Origin: Pseudoxanthomonas sp. Root630
Lineage (GTDB): Bacteria; Pseudomonadota; Gammaproteobacteria; Xanthomonadales; Xanthomonadaceae
NCBI RefSeq assembly: GCF_001427585.1
Contig: NZ_LMGY01000017.1
Span: 297,863 to 361,862 of the forward strand
Length of the DNA: 64,000 bases
Direction: 5' to 3'
Position 1 is the first letter of the stretch. Each line of letters starts with the position of its first letter. Below, piece after piece: positions 35,173 to 44,482 of this stretch. The position numbers and the translations under genes were made by a program. The notes beneath the pieces were generated by a model. That model was not told the origin of the DNA, ran no database searches, and saw nothing but the letters and a program-made list of their open reading frames with translations.

Positions 35173-35275
35173 CGTCATCCCGGCGGACGCCGGGACCCAT
35201 CCTGATCCTGCGAATCCTCAGTCATGAAGGTGTTGGGCAGGAGCAAAATGGATTCCAGCGTGCGCTGGAATGACG
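35173..35275. repeat. REP-like composite palindromic repeat overlapping the pbpC start
   Basis: TCCCGGC/GCCGGGA (35,178-35,195) and ATTCCAGCG/CGCTGGAAT (35,252-35,271) are two palindromes of the 'GTCAT...ATGAC' class scattered in Xanthomonad genomes. The second one lies inside the 5' end of the PBP1C reading frame, and the stretch between them holds AGGAG and ATG 35,248. Confidence 0.6.
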
Positions 35276-37620
35276 GCGGTCGGCAGCTGCGCTGGCTTTC
35301 CTGGCTGCGTTGGACGACGGTGGGGGTGCTGTTGTCCTTGCTGGCCCTGGACTTGGCGTTTCCACCGCCGCTGCCGAAGACGCGCGACACCAGCACGCTG
35401 GTCGTTGCGCGCGATGGCACGCCACTGCGTGCGTTCGCCGACCGCGACGGCGTCTGGCGCTATCCCGCGACACCCGAGACGGTGTCGCCGCTCTACTTGC
35501 AGGCACTGCTGAACTACGAAGACCGCTGGTTCTGGCGGCATCCCGGCGTCAATCCCTGGGCACTGGTGCGTGCGGCCGGGCAGTTCGTTCGCCATGGGCG
35601 GGTGGTCTCCGGCGGCTCGACGCTGACCATGCAGGTGGCGCGCATGCTGGATCGCCATTCCCGAACGCCGTGGGGCAAGGCCAAGCAGATGCTGCGGGCG
35701 GTGCAGCTGGAAGCGCACCTGTCCAAGCGCGAAATCCTCACGCTCTACCTGGAGCGTGCACCGTTCGGTGGCACCATCGAGGGCGTCGAGGCCGCCAGTT
35801 GGGCCTATCTCGGCAAGCCGGCCTCACGGCTGTCGCATGCCGAAGCCTCACTGCTGGCGGTGCTGCCCCAGTCGCCCAGCCGGTTGCGGCCCGATCGCCA
35901 TCCCGAAGCGGCGCAGGCGGCGCGCGACAAAGTGCTGCAACGCATGGCCGATCTCGGCGTTTGGTCGCCCGCGGAGGTGGAAGACGCACGGATAGAGCCG
36001 GTCGTCGCGCGAGCGTTGCAGCCCCCCTTGCAGGCAGCACTGCTCGCGGAGCGGCTGCGGCGGCAGCAGCCGCGCGCGGCACGGATCGTGTCCACGCTCG
36101 ACGCCGGCCTGCAACGGACGCTGGAAGAGCGCGTGCAGGGCTACTTTTCCACGCTGCCGCCGCGCACATCGGCCGCGCTGCTGGTGGTCGACAACGCGAC
36201 GATGGAAGCGCGCGCTTACGTGGGATCGGTCGCGTTCGGCGACCGCGAGCGGCTGGGCCACGTCGACATGGTCCAGGCGTGGCGTTCGCCGGGCTCGACG
36301 TTGAAGCCTTTCCTCTACGGGCTCGCCCTGGATGACGGCCTGATCCATTCCGAAAGCTTGCTGGTGGACGCGCCGCAATCGTTCCACGGCTATCGTCCCG
36401 GCAACTTCGATGCCGCGTTCAACGGGCCGGTCAGCGCCGCGGATGCGCTGAGGTTGTCGCTCAACGTGCCCGCGGTGGATCTGCTGGACCGCGTGGGTCC
36501 GGATCGCTTCTCGGCACGGCTGGCGAACAACGGCCTTGCGTTGCGCTATCCGCGTGGCGCGAAGCCCAACCTGTCGCTGATCCTGGGCGGCACCGGCGCG
36601 CGCCTGGAGGACCTGGTGGGCGCGCATGCGGCGCTGAACCGCGAAGGGCTGTCGGGCCGCGTGCGCTACACGGCACAGGATCCGTCTTCGGATCGCCGGC
36701 TGCTGTCGCCCGGTGCGGCATGGATCATCCGTGAAATCCTGGAAGCGCACCCGCGACCGGGCTATGGCATCGGCGTGCTGGATACCGGCAATCGTCCCCG
36801 AGTCGCGTGGAAGACCGGCACCAGCTATGGCTTCCGCGATGCCTGGGCACTGGGCGGCACGCGCCGCTATACCGTCGGGGTGTGGGTGGGGCGACCCGAT
36901 GGCACGCCGTTGCCCGGGCAATACGGGGCGGTCACCGCGTTGCCGCTGATGTTCGAAGTGATCGACAGCCTGCCCCGCGCGCGTGGCGACGCAGAACCCC
37001 GGCCCCGTCCCGCCGACGTCGCCGCGATCGACATCTGCTGGCCGTTGGGCCTGCCGCCGGAAGCCGATGCGCCGTCGCTGTGCCAGCGCAGGCGCGAAGC
37101 GTGGACGCTGGGCGGCAACGTGCCGCCCACGTTCGCCGAGCGCGATGCGCGGTTGTGGAGTGTCGGTCGCGAGCGTTTCGACATCGATGCGCGTAGCGGG
37201 CTGCGTCTGTCCGCCGACTGTTTGCGACCGCACGACGTGCGCAGCGCCGAAGTCGCGCGCTGGCCGGCGCTCGCCTCGCCCTGGCTGCCGGCGCAGACGC
37301 GCGCGGCGTCGCGCCTGCCGGCGCTGTCGCCGGATTGCCAACCCGACGGCCGCGATGCCAGCGAGGAACTGCGCATCGAAGGACTCAACGATCGCGCCAC
37401 GCTGGCCCGCGCGCCGGGCAGTCCGCACGGTGTTCGTTTGCAGCTGCGTGCGCTGGGAACGGAATCGCGCATCCAGTGGTTGCTGGATGGCCGATGGATC
37501 GCCGAAACGCAGGGGAATCAGCCATTCCAGCGGGAGTTCGACGAAGCCGGCGAACACCAGCTCACCGCGCTGGCCGGAAGCGGCGCGTGGACGCGGGTAC
37601 GGTTCGAGGTGTTGCGCTGA
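35248..37620 (+). CDS. pbpC: Penicillin-binding protein 1C
   Basis: ATG 35248 with AGGAG 6 nt upstream is chosen (ATG 35224 also in frame). A membrane anchor (WTTVGVLLSLLALDLAF) is followed by a GT51 transglycosylase domain: EDRWFWRHPGVNP with catalytic Glu, GGSTLTMQVARML, ERAPFGGTIEGVEAAS. The transpeptidase motifs are SPGSTLKPF (SxxK), SLNVP (SxN) and WKTGTSYGF (KTG). A C-terminal BiPBP-type beta domain ends the 790-residue product. It makes and crosslinks glycan strands in the periplasm and pairs with the preceding macroglobulin gene. The first ten codons come from a REP-like repeat. Confidence 0.92.
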   Translation: MDSSVRWNDGGRQLRWLSWLRWTTVGVLLSLLALDLAFPPPLPKTRDTSTLVVARDGTPLRAFADRDGVWRYPATPETVSPLYLQALLNYEDRWFWRHPGVNPWALVRAAGQFVRHGRVVSGGSTLTMQVARMLDRHSRTPWGKAKQMLRAVQLEAHLSKREILTLYLERAPFGGTIEGVEAASWAYLGKPASRLSHAEASLLAVLPQSPSRLRPDRHPEAAQAARDKVLQRMADLGVWSPAEVEDARIEPVVARALQPPLQAALLAERLRRQQPRAARIVSTLDAGLQRTLEERVQGYFSTLPPRTSAALLVVDNATMEARAYVGSVAFGDRERLGHVDMVQAWRSPGSTLKPFLYGLALDDGLIHSESLLVDAPQSFHGYRPGNFDAAFNGPVSAADALRLSLNVPAVDLLDRVGPDRFSARLANNGLALRYPRGAKPNLSLILGGTGARLEDLVGAHAALNREGLSGRVRYTAQDPSSDRRLLSPGAAWIIREILEAHPRPGYGIGVLDTGNRPRVAWKTGTSYGFRDAWALGGTRRYTVGVWVGRPDGTPLPGQYGAVTALPLMFEVIDSLPRARGDAEPRPRPADVAAIDICWPLGLPPEADAPSLCQRRREAWTLGGNVPPTFAERDARLWSVGRERFDIDARSGLRLSADCLRPHDVRSAEVARWPALASPWLPAQTRAASRLPALSPDCQPDGRDASEELRIEGLNDRATLARAPGSPHGVRLQLRALGTESRIQWLLDGRWIAETQGNQPFQREFDEAGEHQLTALAGSGAWTRVRFEVLR

Positions 37621-37624
37621 GAAA

Positions 37625-38374
37625 TCAGCGGTAGTGGGCGAGGAACTCGCTCAACGAGGTGGCGTCCGGCACCAGCAGGCCCATCACGGCGCCTGCGACA
37701 AGCAGGGAGAGCGTAGCCACGACGAACGGCTTTCCCGTGTGTCGCAGCGTGGTGGAAAGCCAATGGGCGCCGGGGGCGGGACGTTTCAGGCGCCGGTAGA
37801 GTCCCGCCGACAGAACCGCGTCCAGGGCAAGCTCCGCCAGCAGGGCGGGTGCGATCCAGATCACCCAGCCCACCGCGAAAAGCGCGCCCCCCAGCACCAC
37901 CATCACCAGGATGACGGGCAGCGACTCGTCGGCATCGAGGGCGTGGTCCAGCGACGGCAATTCCACCGGAACCGGCATTGGATCGAAGGATGCCAGCGAT
38001 GCATGCGTCGCCGGTGCATCGAACGATGCGCTCGCACCGCCGCCGCCGGAACCGCCGCCGTGCCCTTGCCAATCGCTACGTCCCGTGGAGGCGGGTGAAG
38101 AACCATCGCTGCCGGCCGGCAAGTCGCTCAGATCCCATTCCCGATGTCGGCGCCATGCCCAGACCAGGCAGAGAAACGCGCCATAGGCGAACATCACGCA
38201 CAACGGGTAACGCAGCCAGAGCGCGTCCATGCCGATCGCGGACAACGCCACGGACGCGAGGAAGCCGGTGGCCGCGGTCAGCAGCACCAGCAGGCTCATC
38301 TGAAGCCGCGGTACGCTGACCTGTGCCGCGACCAGCGTCCTGAAGGCATCATGCGACCGGTCGCGACGGCGCAT
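37625..38374 (-). CDS. Conserved membrane protein of unknown function, 249 aa
   Basis: Two membrane helices near the N-terminus (SLLVLLTAATGFLASVALSA, LRYPLCVMFAYGAFLCLVWAW), a Ser/Gly-rich soluble linker (SDWQGHGGGSGGGGASAS) and further helices at the C-terminal side (VILVMVVLGGALFAVGWVIW, PFVVATLSLLVAGAVMGLLV). No catalytic motif. It converges on pbpC with 4 nt between stops. I believe this is a Xanthomonadaceae-restricted family, from general impression only. Confidence 0.7.
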   Translation of the reverse strand: MRRRDRSHDAFRTLVAAQVSVPRLQMSLLVLLTAATGFLASVALSAIGMDALWLRYPLCVMFAYGAFLCLVWAWRRHREWDLSDLPAGSDGSSPASTGRSDWQGHGGGSGGGGASASFDAPATHASLASFDPMPVPVELPSLDHALDADESLPVILVMVVLGGALFAVGWVIWIAPALLAELALDAVLSAGLYRRLKRPAPGAHWLSTTLRHTGKPFVVATLSLLVAGAVMGLLVPDATSLSEFLAHYR

Positions 38375-38377
38375 GCG

Positions 38378-38857
38378 TCAGCCGAGCTGTTCCAGCATGT
38401 GCTCGGCGCCGGATACCTTGTACTCGCCGGGAGCTTCGACGAAGACGTGCTTCACCACGCCGTCCTCCGCGTACAGCGCAAAGCGCTTGGCGCGGACGCC
38501 CATGCCGTATGCGCTGGCGTCCATCTCCAGGCCCAGGGCCTTCGCCAGGTCGGCATTGCCGTCGGCGAGCATCTGCAGGCCATCGGGCACATGCTGGGTC
38601 TTGCCCCAGGCCTGCATGACGAAGGGATCGTTCACCGATACGCAGAACACCTCGATGCCGCGCTTGCGGAACTCGTCGAAGTGCTGCACGTAGCTGGGCA
38701 GGTGCTTCTCGGAGCAGGTCGGGGTGAATGCGCCGGGCACGGCGAACAGCACCGCCTTGCGGCCGTCGAACAGGGCGATGGTGTCCACGGTCTCCACGCC
38801 CTCGCGGATGCGCTTGAGGGTCACTTCGGGAATGCGCTCGCCAACCTGGATGCTCAT
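38378..38857 (-). CDS. Peroxiredoxin (Prx5 type), 159 aa
   Basis: ATG 38857 gives MSIQVGERIPEVTLKRI, the usual Prx5-family start. The peroxidatic Cys motif PGAFTPTCSEKHLPSY is complete, with supporting FCVSVNDPFVMQAWG and MGVRAKRFALYAEDGVV. It reduces hydroperoxides in the cytosol using glutathione or thioredoxin. It follows the membrane protein gene on the same strand but is upstream of it, 3 nt apart (stop 38,378, next start 38,374), so the two form an operon. Confidence 0.9.
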   Translation of the reverse strand: MSIQVGERIPEVTLKRIREGVETVDTIALFDGRKAVLFAVPGAFTPTCSEKHLPSYVQHFDEFRKRGIEVFCVSVNDPFVMQAWGKTQHVPDGLQMLADGNADLAKALGLEMDASAYGMGVRAKRFALYAEDGVVKHVFVEAPGEYKVSGAEHMLEQLG

Positions 38858-39010
38858 CGGACTGCCTTGTAGGGGAATATGCGGGCCAGTGTAGCGCGCC
38901 GGCGTCATGCCGCCGTGACTCCACGGCCTCCGCGCGGCCGGCACTGCGGGCGATTAGAATTGCGGCGTGGCGCCCCGGTGCGGGCCGCTTACGGCAACGG
39001 CGGAGTTCGC

Positions 39011-39901
39011 ATGCAGTTCAAAGACTATTACGCGGTACTGGGCGTGGAACCTTCGGCCGGCGACGCCGAGATCAAGACCGCCTACCGGCGGCTGGCCCGC
39101 AAGTACCACCCGGACGTCAGCAAGGAAGCCGGTGCCGAGGACCAGTTCAAGGCCGTGAACGAGGCCTACGAGGCGCTGCGCGATCCGCAGAAGCGCGCCG
39201 CCTACGACCAGTTGCGCGCGCGCGGCTACCGTCCCGGCGAAGAATTCCGTCCGCCCCCGGACTTCGGGCGCGGTGGACCGGGCGCGCAGGATTTCGATTT
39301 CGAAGAGATCTTCGGCGGTGCGGGCGGCGGCGGTGGCGGTGCCGGATTCAGCGATTTCTTCGAAGGCCTGTTCGGTCGTCGCGGGCGCGCGGAGCAGGCT
39401 GCGCCGCGCGGGCCGCAGGGGCCGCGCGATTCGCGCGCCAAGCTCGCGGTGCCGTTGCAGGCGGTCCACGACGGCGGCAGCGTGCGGGTGAACGTCAACG
39501 GGCGCCAGCTCGATGTCAGGGTGCCCACCGGCGTGAAGCCGGGGCAGGTGATCCGGCTGGCCGGGCAGGGCAGCCAGGGCGGCAACCTGCTGCTGGAGGT
39601 GGAGTACGCGCCGCATCCGCAGTTCGAGGTGGACGGCCGCAACATCATCCACGTGCTGTCGCTGACGCCGTGGCAGGCCGCGCTCGGCGCTTCGGTCAGC
39701 GTGCCGACGCTGGGAGGCGCGGTCGAGTTGAAGATCCCGCCGGATTCGGATTCCGGCCGCAAGCTGCGCCTGCGCGGCCGCGGTCTGCCGGGAACCCCGC
39801 CGGGCGACCAGATCGTCGAACTGGAGATCACCGCGCCGCGCGCGGAGACCGACGAGCAACGCAAGGCGTACGCCGCACTGGCCCAGGCCTTCGACGAGTG
39901 A
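39011..39901 (+). CDS. cbpA: CbpA-type DnaJ-like co-chaperone, 296 aa
   Basis: An N-terminal J-domain (DYYAVLGVEPSAGDAEIKTA, HPD in KYHPDVS) is followed by a Gly/Phe-rich linker (DFEEIFGGAGGGGGGAGF) and the two C-terminal peptide-binding subdomains (LDVRVPTGVKPGQVIRLAG, VELKIPPDSDSGRKLRLRG). It lacks the Cys-rich zinc region of DnaJ, which identifies the CbpA/DjlB class. It stimulates DnaK ATPase and delivers clients. No CbpM-like gene follows in the window. Confidence 0.88.
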   Translation: MQFKDYYAVLGVEPSAGDAEIKTAYRRLARKYHPDVSKEAGAEDQFKAVNEAYEALRDPQKRAAYDQLRARGYRPGEEFRPPPDFGRGGPGAQDFDFEEIFGGAGGGGGGAGFSDFFEGLFGRRGRAEQAAPRGPQGPRDSRAKLAVPLQAVHDGGSVRVNVNGRQLDVRVPTGVKPGQVIRLAGQGSQGGNLLLEVEYAPHPQFEVDGRNIIHVLSLTPWQAALGASVSVPTLGGAVELKIPPDSDSGRKLRLRGRGLPGTPPGDQIVELEITAPRAETDEQRKAYAALAQAFDE

Positions 39902-40037
39902 TGCGACGCGTTGGCGTGGCGAAATAATCGCCACCCCGCTTGACAGCCCCGGCCTGCAAGGCCGCACGACGGTTATCCACAGATTCGTGCAGCACTCATC
40001 CACACGCGATGTGGACAACCGGACTGCCGCGTAACCC

Positions 40038-40069
40038 AAAAAAAACCACGCCACCCGAAGGTGGCGTGG
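40038..40069 (-). terminator. Terminator of the M3 peptidase gene
   Basis: A perfect 10-bp stem (CCACGCCACC 40,046-40,055 with GGTGGCGTGG 40,060-40,069) and a CGAA loop (TTCG on the minus strand). Eight A at 40,038-40,045 become the T-tract for minus-strand transcripts. Confidence 0.9.
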
Positions 40070-40088
40070 CGGGCGACGAGGAAGTCGC

Positions 40089-42275
40089 TTACTTGACCTG
40101 CTTGGCGGCCGGCGCAGCGGCCGGTGCCGTCAGGCCGCGCTTCTCCAGCAGCGGCTCGATCTTCGGATCGTGGCCGGCGAAGTCGCGGAACAGCTTCATC
40201 GCATCCTGGCTGCCGCCCTGCGAGAGCAGGGTCTTGCGGAAGTGGTCGCCGTTCTCGCGCTTCAGTCCGCCATGGCTCTTGAACCATTCCACGCTGTTGG
40301 CGTCGAGCACTTCCGACCAGATGTAGGCGTAGTAACCGGCCGAGTAGCCGCCCATGATGTGGCTGAAGTAGGGCGTCTTGTAGCGCGGCGGCACGGGCTT
40401 GTAGTTGATGCCGTCGGTGGTCAGCGCGTTGGCTTCGAACTTCATCACGCCGGCCGCGTCAGGCACCTGGTCGGCGGTGATCTGGTGCCAGCGCTGGTCC
40501 AGCATGGCCGCGCCCAGGTATTCGGTGGTCTTGAAGCCTTCGTTGAACCTGGAAGCGGCGATCACCTTGTCCAGCAGCGCCTGCGGCAGCGGCTCGCCGG
40601 TCTTGTAGTGCTTGGCGTAGTTGGCCAGGATCGACGGCCAGTCGGCCCACATCTCGTTGACCTGCGACGGGTACTCCACGAAGTCCCGCGGCACGCTGGT
40701 GCCGCTGAAGTACGGGTACTTCACGTCGGAGAACATGCCGTGCAGCGCGTGGCCGAACTCGTGGAACGTGGTGGTCACTTCGTCCCACGTCATCAACGTC
40801 GGCTCGCCGGCCGGCGGCTTGGGCACGTTGAGGTGGTTGGCGACGACCGGCTTGTCGCCGCTCAGGCCGGACTGCGACACGTACGAGTTCATCCACGCAC
40901 CGCCGCGCTTGGAGTCGCGCGCATACGGGTCGAAGATGAAGATCGCCAGCTGCGAGCCGTCGGCGTTGAACACGTCGTAGGTCCAGGTGTCGGCGTGGTA
41001 CTTCGGCAGGTCGGTGCGTTCCTTGAACGTCAGGCCGTACAGCTGGTTGGCGGCGAAGAACACGCCGTTCTCCAGCACGTTCTTCATCTCGAAGTACGGC
41101 TTGAGCTGCGATTCGTCGAAGTTGTACTTCGCGGCGCGGACCTTCTCGGAATAGAACGCCCAGTCCCACGGCTCGAGCGCGAAGGTCGGCTGGCCCTTGG
41201 CCTTCTGTTCCTGGTCGATCATCGCCTGCAGGTCGGCGGCTTCGCGCTTGGCATTGGCCACGGCGGCCGGTGCCAGCTTGCCCAGCATCGCGTTGACGGC
41301 TTCCGGCGTGCGCGCGGTCTGGTCTTCCAGGCCGTAGGCGGCATGGTTGGGGTAGCCAAGCAGCTTCGCGCGGTTGGCGCGCAGCTTCATGATGCGCGAG
41401 ACCAGCGCGGTGGTGTCGAACTCGCCGCCATGGCTGCCGCGCGCGACCGAGGCCTCGTGCAGGCGCTGGCGCAGGGCGCGGTTGGTCAGCTGCGATTCCG
41501 GCGGTTGGCCGGTGGTGTTCAGCAGGGTCAGGACGTACTTGCCTTCCAGGCCGCGCTTCTTGGCGACTTCGGCGGCGGTGGCGATCTGCGCTTCGGTCAG
41601 GCCGTCGAGCTGCTTCACGTCATCCACGACCACGGCCGAGGCGTTCACGTCCTTCAGCACGTTGTCGCTGAAGGTGGTGGCCAGCGAGGCCAGTTCGCCG
41701 TTCATCGTCTTCAGCGTCGCCTTGTCGGCGTCGTTGAGGTTGGCGCCCGAGCGCACGAAGCTGGTGTGGTAGCGCTCGATCAGGCGCACGCCTTCCGCGT
41801 CCAGGCCCAGGTCGTTGCGCTTGTCGAACAGCGCCTTGATGCGGGTGAACAGCTTCGGATTCAGGCTGATGGCATCGCCGTGGGCGGCGAACTTGGCCGA
41901 GTAGTCGGCGCGCAGCTTGTTGCGCGCGTCATTGGTGTCGGTGCCCACCAGGTTGAAGAACACGGTGGTGGCGCGGTCCAGCACCTGGCCGCTCTTCTCC
42001 ATCGCGATGATGGTGTTTTCGAACGTGGGCGCGGCCGGGTTGTTGGCGATGGCGTCCATTTCCTTCAGCTGCTCGGCCATGCCGGCGTCGAAGGCGGGCG
42101 CGAAGTCGCTGTCCTTGATCTTGTCGAACTGCGGATAGTGCAGCGGCAGCGTGCTTTCCGCGAAGAAGGGATTGGCGGCCTGGGCGGTCTGGGTGGCCGG
42201 CGTGGCGGCCTGGCTGTAGGCGGGCATGGCGAGTCCGAGGGTCGCGGCGAGCGCGATAGCGAGGCGGGTGGTCAT
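40089..42275 (-). CDS. M3-family oligopeptidase / dipeptidyl carboxypeptidase, secreted, 728 aa
   Basis: ATG 42275 opens a signal peptide (TTRLAIALAATLGLAMPAYSQA). The zinc-binding HExxH is HEFGH at residues 505-509 in TTFHEFGHALHGMFSDV, with a third ligand Glu further on (EYPSQVNEMW). The whole product aligns in my reading with Dcp-type M3A peptidases, which cleave short peptides, here in the periplasm. The C-terminal tail is Ala-rich. The gene is divergent from the amidohydrolase gene and has its own terminator. Confidence 0.9.
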   Translation of the reverse strand: MTTRLAIALAATLGLAMPAYSQAATPATQTAQAANPFFAESTLPLHYPQFDKIKDSDFAPAFDAGMAEQLKEMDAIANNPAAPTFENTIIAMEKSGQVLDRATTVFFNLVGTDTNDARNKLRADYSAKFAAHGDAISLNPKLFTRIKALFDKRNDLGLDAEGVRLIERYHTSFVRSGANLNDADKATLKTMNGELASLATTFSDNVLKDVNASAVVVDDVKQLDGLTEAQIATAAEVAKKRGLEGKYVLTLLNTTGQPPESQLTNRALRQRLHEASVARGSHGGEFDTTALVSRIMKLRANRAKLLGYPNHAAYGLEDQTARTPEAVNAMLGKLAPAAVANAKREAADLQAMIDQEQKAKGQPTFALEPWDWAFYSEKVRAAKYNFDESQLKPYFEMKNVLENGVFFAANQLYGLTFKERTDLPKYHADTWTYDVFNADGSQLAIFIFDPYARDSKRGGAWMNSYVSQSGLSGDKPVVANHLNVPKPPAGEPTLMTWDEVTTTFHEFGHALHGMFSDVKYPYFSGTSVPRDFVEYPSQVNEMWADWPSILANYAKHYKTGEPLPQALLDKVIAASRFNEGFKTTEYLGAAMLDQRWHQITADQVPDAAGVMKFEANALTTDGINYKPVPPRYKTPYFSHIMGGYSAGYYAYIWSEVLDANSVEWFKSHGGLKRENGDHFRKTLLSQGGSQDAMKLFRDFAGHDPKIEPLLEKRGLTAPAAAPAAKQVK

Positions 42276-42418
42276 GAAGCACGACGTCCTGACAGGGTAG
42301 ATATCCAAGGGTAACCCAGGGGTGCAGGCCGGACCCATGACGAAAGGCATGGGCGTGCCCCCGGAAAGCCCTTCAATCTGCGGCAGAATGCGCCGAGCGC
42401 CCCTTGACGGAGAGTCCT

Positions 42419-44452
42419 GTGAAGCCTGTCCTTGCATTCTGCTGCGCGCTGCTGCTCGCGCCTTCGGCGATGGCCGCCGAGACCCTGAAGTACGTCGCGC
42501 TGGTGGATGGCGGCAAGAAGGCGGGCGAACAGACGGTCACCACCGGCGACGACGGCGTCACGCGGGTGGACTTCATCTTCAAGGACAACGGACGCGGGCC
42601 GGAACTGAAGGAGGAGTACCGCCTCGCGGCGGACGGCACGTTCCAGCGCTACCAGGTGAAGGGGGTATCGACGTTCGGCGCACCGGTCGATGAAACCTTC
42701 ATCCGCGACGGCGACCGCGGACAATGGAAGAGCACCTCGGATGCCGGCACCCACACCTTCACCGGGACTGCCCTCTATGCGCCGCTGGGCGGCACGCCCG
42801 CGACCATGTCCGTCACCCTGGCGGCCCTCGCAAAGCGACCGGACGGCAGGCTGCCGCTGGTGCCGAGTGGCACGCTGACGCAGCGCAAGATCGCGTCGCT
42901 GGACATCCGCAGCGGCGATCGATCGCGCACCGTCGATCTGCTGGCGTTGACCGGCATCGGGTTCACGCCGTCGTTCGTGTGGGTGACGCGGGACGCCGAG
43001 CCGCGCATGTTCGCCTACATCTATCCCGGTTTCCTGCAACTGATCGAAGACGGTTGGCAGGGCACCGCCAACACGCTGGAAGCGCGTCAGAAGGTCGCCG
43101 AACGCGAAGCGCTGGTCGCGATGCAGCAGCGCCTGGCGCATCCCCTGCCGGGCACCACGCTGATCCGCAACGCGCGCATATTCGACAGCGAGAAGGCCGT
43201 CCTCGGTGCCGCGGCGGACGTCGTGGTGCGCGATGGCAGGATCCTGTCGGTGTCGCCGGTGGGGCAATCGAGGGTCGCGGCCGACAACGTGGTGGACGCG
43301 GCCAACCGCGTGCTGCTGCCCGGCCTGTACGACATGCACGTGCACGCGGGCAGTTGGGAGGGTGGCCTGCATCTGGCGGCAGGCGTCACCAGCGCGCGCG
43401 ACATGGGCAACGACAACGCGACGCTGCAACAGCTCATGGCGGAAGAGAAGGCCGGTACGCTGATGCATCCGCGGGTGATTCCGGCCGGCTACATCGAGGG
43501 GCAGAGCCCGCATTCGTCGCAAGGCGGATTCGTCGTGAAGGACCTGGCCGGGGCGAAGCAGGCCATCGATTGGTACGCCGACCACGGCTATCCCCAGATC
43601 AAGATCTACAACTCGTTTCCGAAGGAGATCCTGCGCGACACGACGGCTTACGCGCACCAACGAGGCCTGCGGGTCAGCGGCCACGTGCCGGCCTTCCTGC
43701 GCGCGCAGGACGTGGTGGAGCAGGGCTACGACGAGATCCAGCACATCAACCAGGTGATGCTGAACTTCTTCGTCACGCCGGAGACCGACACGCGCACGCT
43801 TTCGCGCTTCTACCTGGTCGCGGACAAGACCGATGGCCTGGATTTCGACAGCAAGCCGGTGCAGGACTTCATCGCGGAACTGGCGAAGAAGCAGATCGTC
43901 ATCGATCCGACCTTGGCGACGTTCGAGTTCATCCACCAGCGCGAAGGGCAGTTGTCGCCGATCGTCGCGGATGTCGCCGACCACCTGCCGCCGGACGTCC
44001 AGCGCGGCCGGCGTGCGGCCGAGATGGACATCAAGGACGACGAGACCGGTGCGCGCTACAAGCGCAGCTTCGACAAGCTGGTGGACTTCACCGGGCGCAT
44101 GTACCGGGCCGGCGTGCCGATCGTCGCAGGCACCGACGAACTGCCGGGCTTCACCCTGCAGCGGGAGCTGGAACTGTATGTGCAGGCCGGGCTGACGCCG
44201 GCGCAGGTGCTCCAGGTGGCCACCTGGAACGGCGCCAAGTACACCCGCACGCTGGAGGATGCCGGCTCGATCACGCCGGGCAAGCGCGCCGACCTGGTGC
44301 TGGTGGACGGCGACCCGACGACGAACATCGCCGACGTACGCAAGCTGGCCCTGGTGATCAAGGGCGGGCAGGCGTACTACCCGGCCGAGATCCACGAAGC
44401 GCTGGGCATCGCGCCGTTCTCCGCGCCGGTCAAGGTACAGCCGGCGCGCTGA
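42419..44452 (+). CDS. Secreted amidohydrolase-family protein, 677 aa
   Basis: GTG 42419 with GGAGAG upstream gives a clean signal peptide (KPVLAFCCALLLAPSAMAAE). The first 230 residues form a separate domain of unknown type. The amidohydrolase barrel starts around residue 235 with DVVVRDGRILSVSPVG, then the metal motif LPGLYDMHVHAGSW, further His in VSGHVPAF and DEIQHINQV, and Asp in PIVAGTDELPG. The end SITPGKRADLVLVDGDP is typical of imidazolonepropionase/prolidase-like members. Substrate not predictable. Confidence 0.85.
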   Translation: MKPVLAFCCALLLAPSAMAAETLKYVALVDGGKKAGEQTVTTGDDGVTRVDFIFKDNGRGPELKEEYRLAADGTFQRYQVKGVSTFGAPVDETFIRDGDRGQWKSTSDAGTHTFTGTALYAPLGGTPATMSVTLAALAKRPDGRLPLVPSGTLTQRKIASLDIRSGDRSRTVDLLALTGIGFTPSFVWVTRDAEPRMFAYIYPGFLQLIEDGWQGTANTLEARQKVAEREALVAMQQRLAHPLPGTTLIRNARIFDSEKAVLGAAADVVVRDGRILSVSPVGQSRVAADNVVDAANRVLLPGLYDMHVHAGSWEGGLHLAAGVTSARDMGNDNATLQQLMAEEKAGTLMHPRVIPAGYIEGQSPHSSQGGFVVKDLAGAKQAIDWYADHGYPQIKIYNSFPKEILRDTTAYAHQRGLRVSGHVPAFLRAQDVVEQGYDEIQHINQVMLNFFVTPETDTRTLSRFYLVADKTDGLDFDSKPVQDFIAELAKKQIVIDPTLATFEFIHQREGQLSPIVADVADHLPPDVQRGRRAAEMDIKDDETGARYKRSFDKLVDFTGRMYRAGVPIVAGTDELPGFTLQRELELYVQAGLTPAQVLQVATWNGAKYTRTLEDAGSITPGKRADLVLVDGDPTTNIADVRKLALVIKGGQAYYPAEIHEALGIAPFSAPVKVQPAR

Positions 44453-44482
44453 CCCGGCGGGTGCAGGCGCGGTGCGGCGGCG

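Noticed and set aside
30467..35200. 1577-codon open frame antisense to the macroglobulin gene
   Set aside because: Same GC-rich mirror effect; the sense gene has lipobox, thioester and family length.
42272..44395. 707-codon minus-strand frame opposite the amidohydrolase
   Set aside because: The sense gene has a signal peptide and metal-binding motifs; the antisense frame has none.
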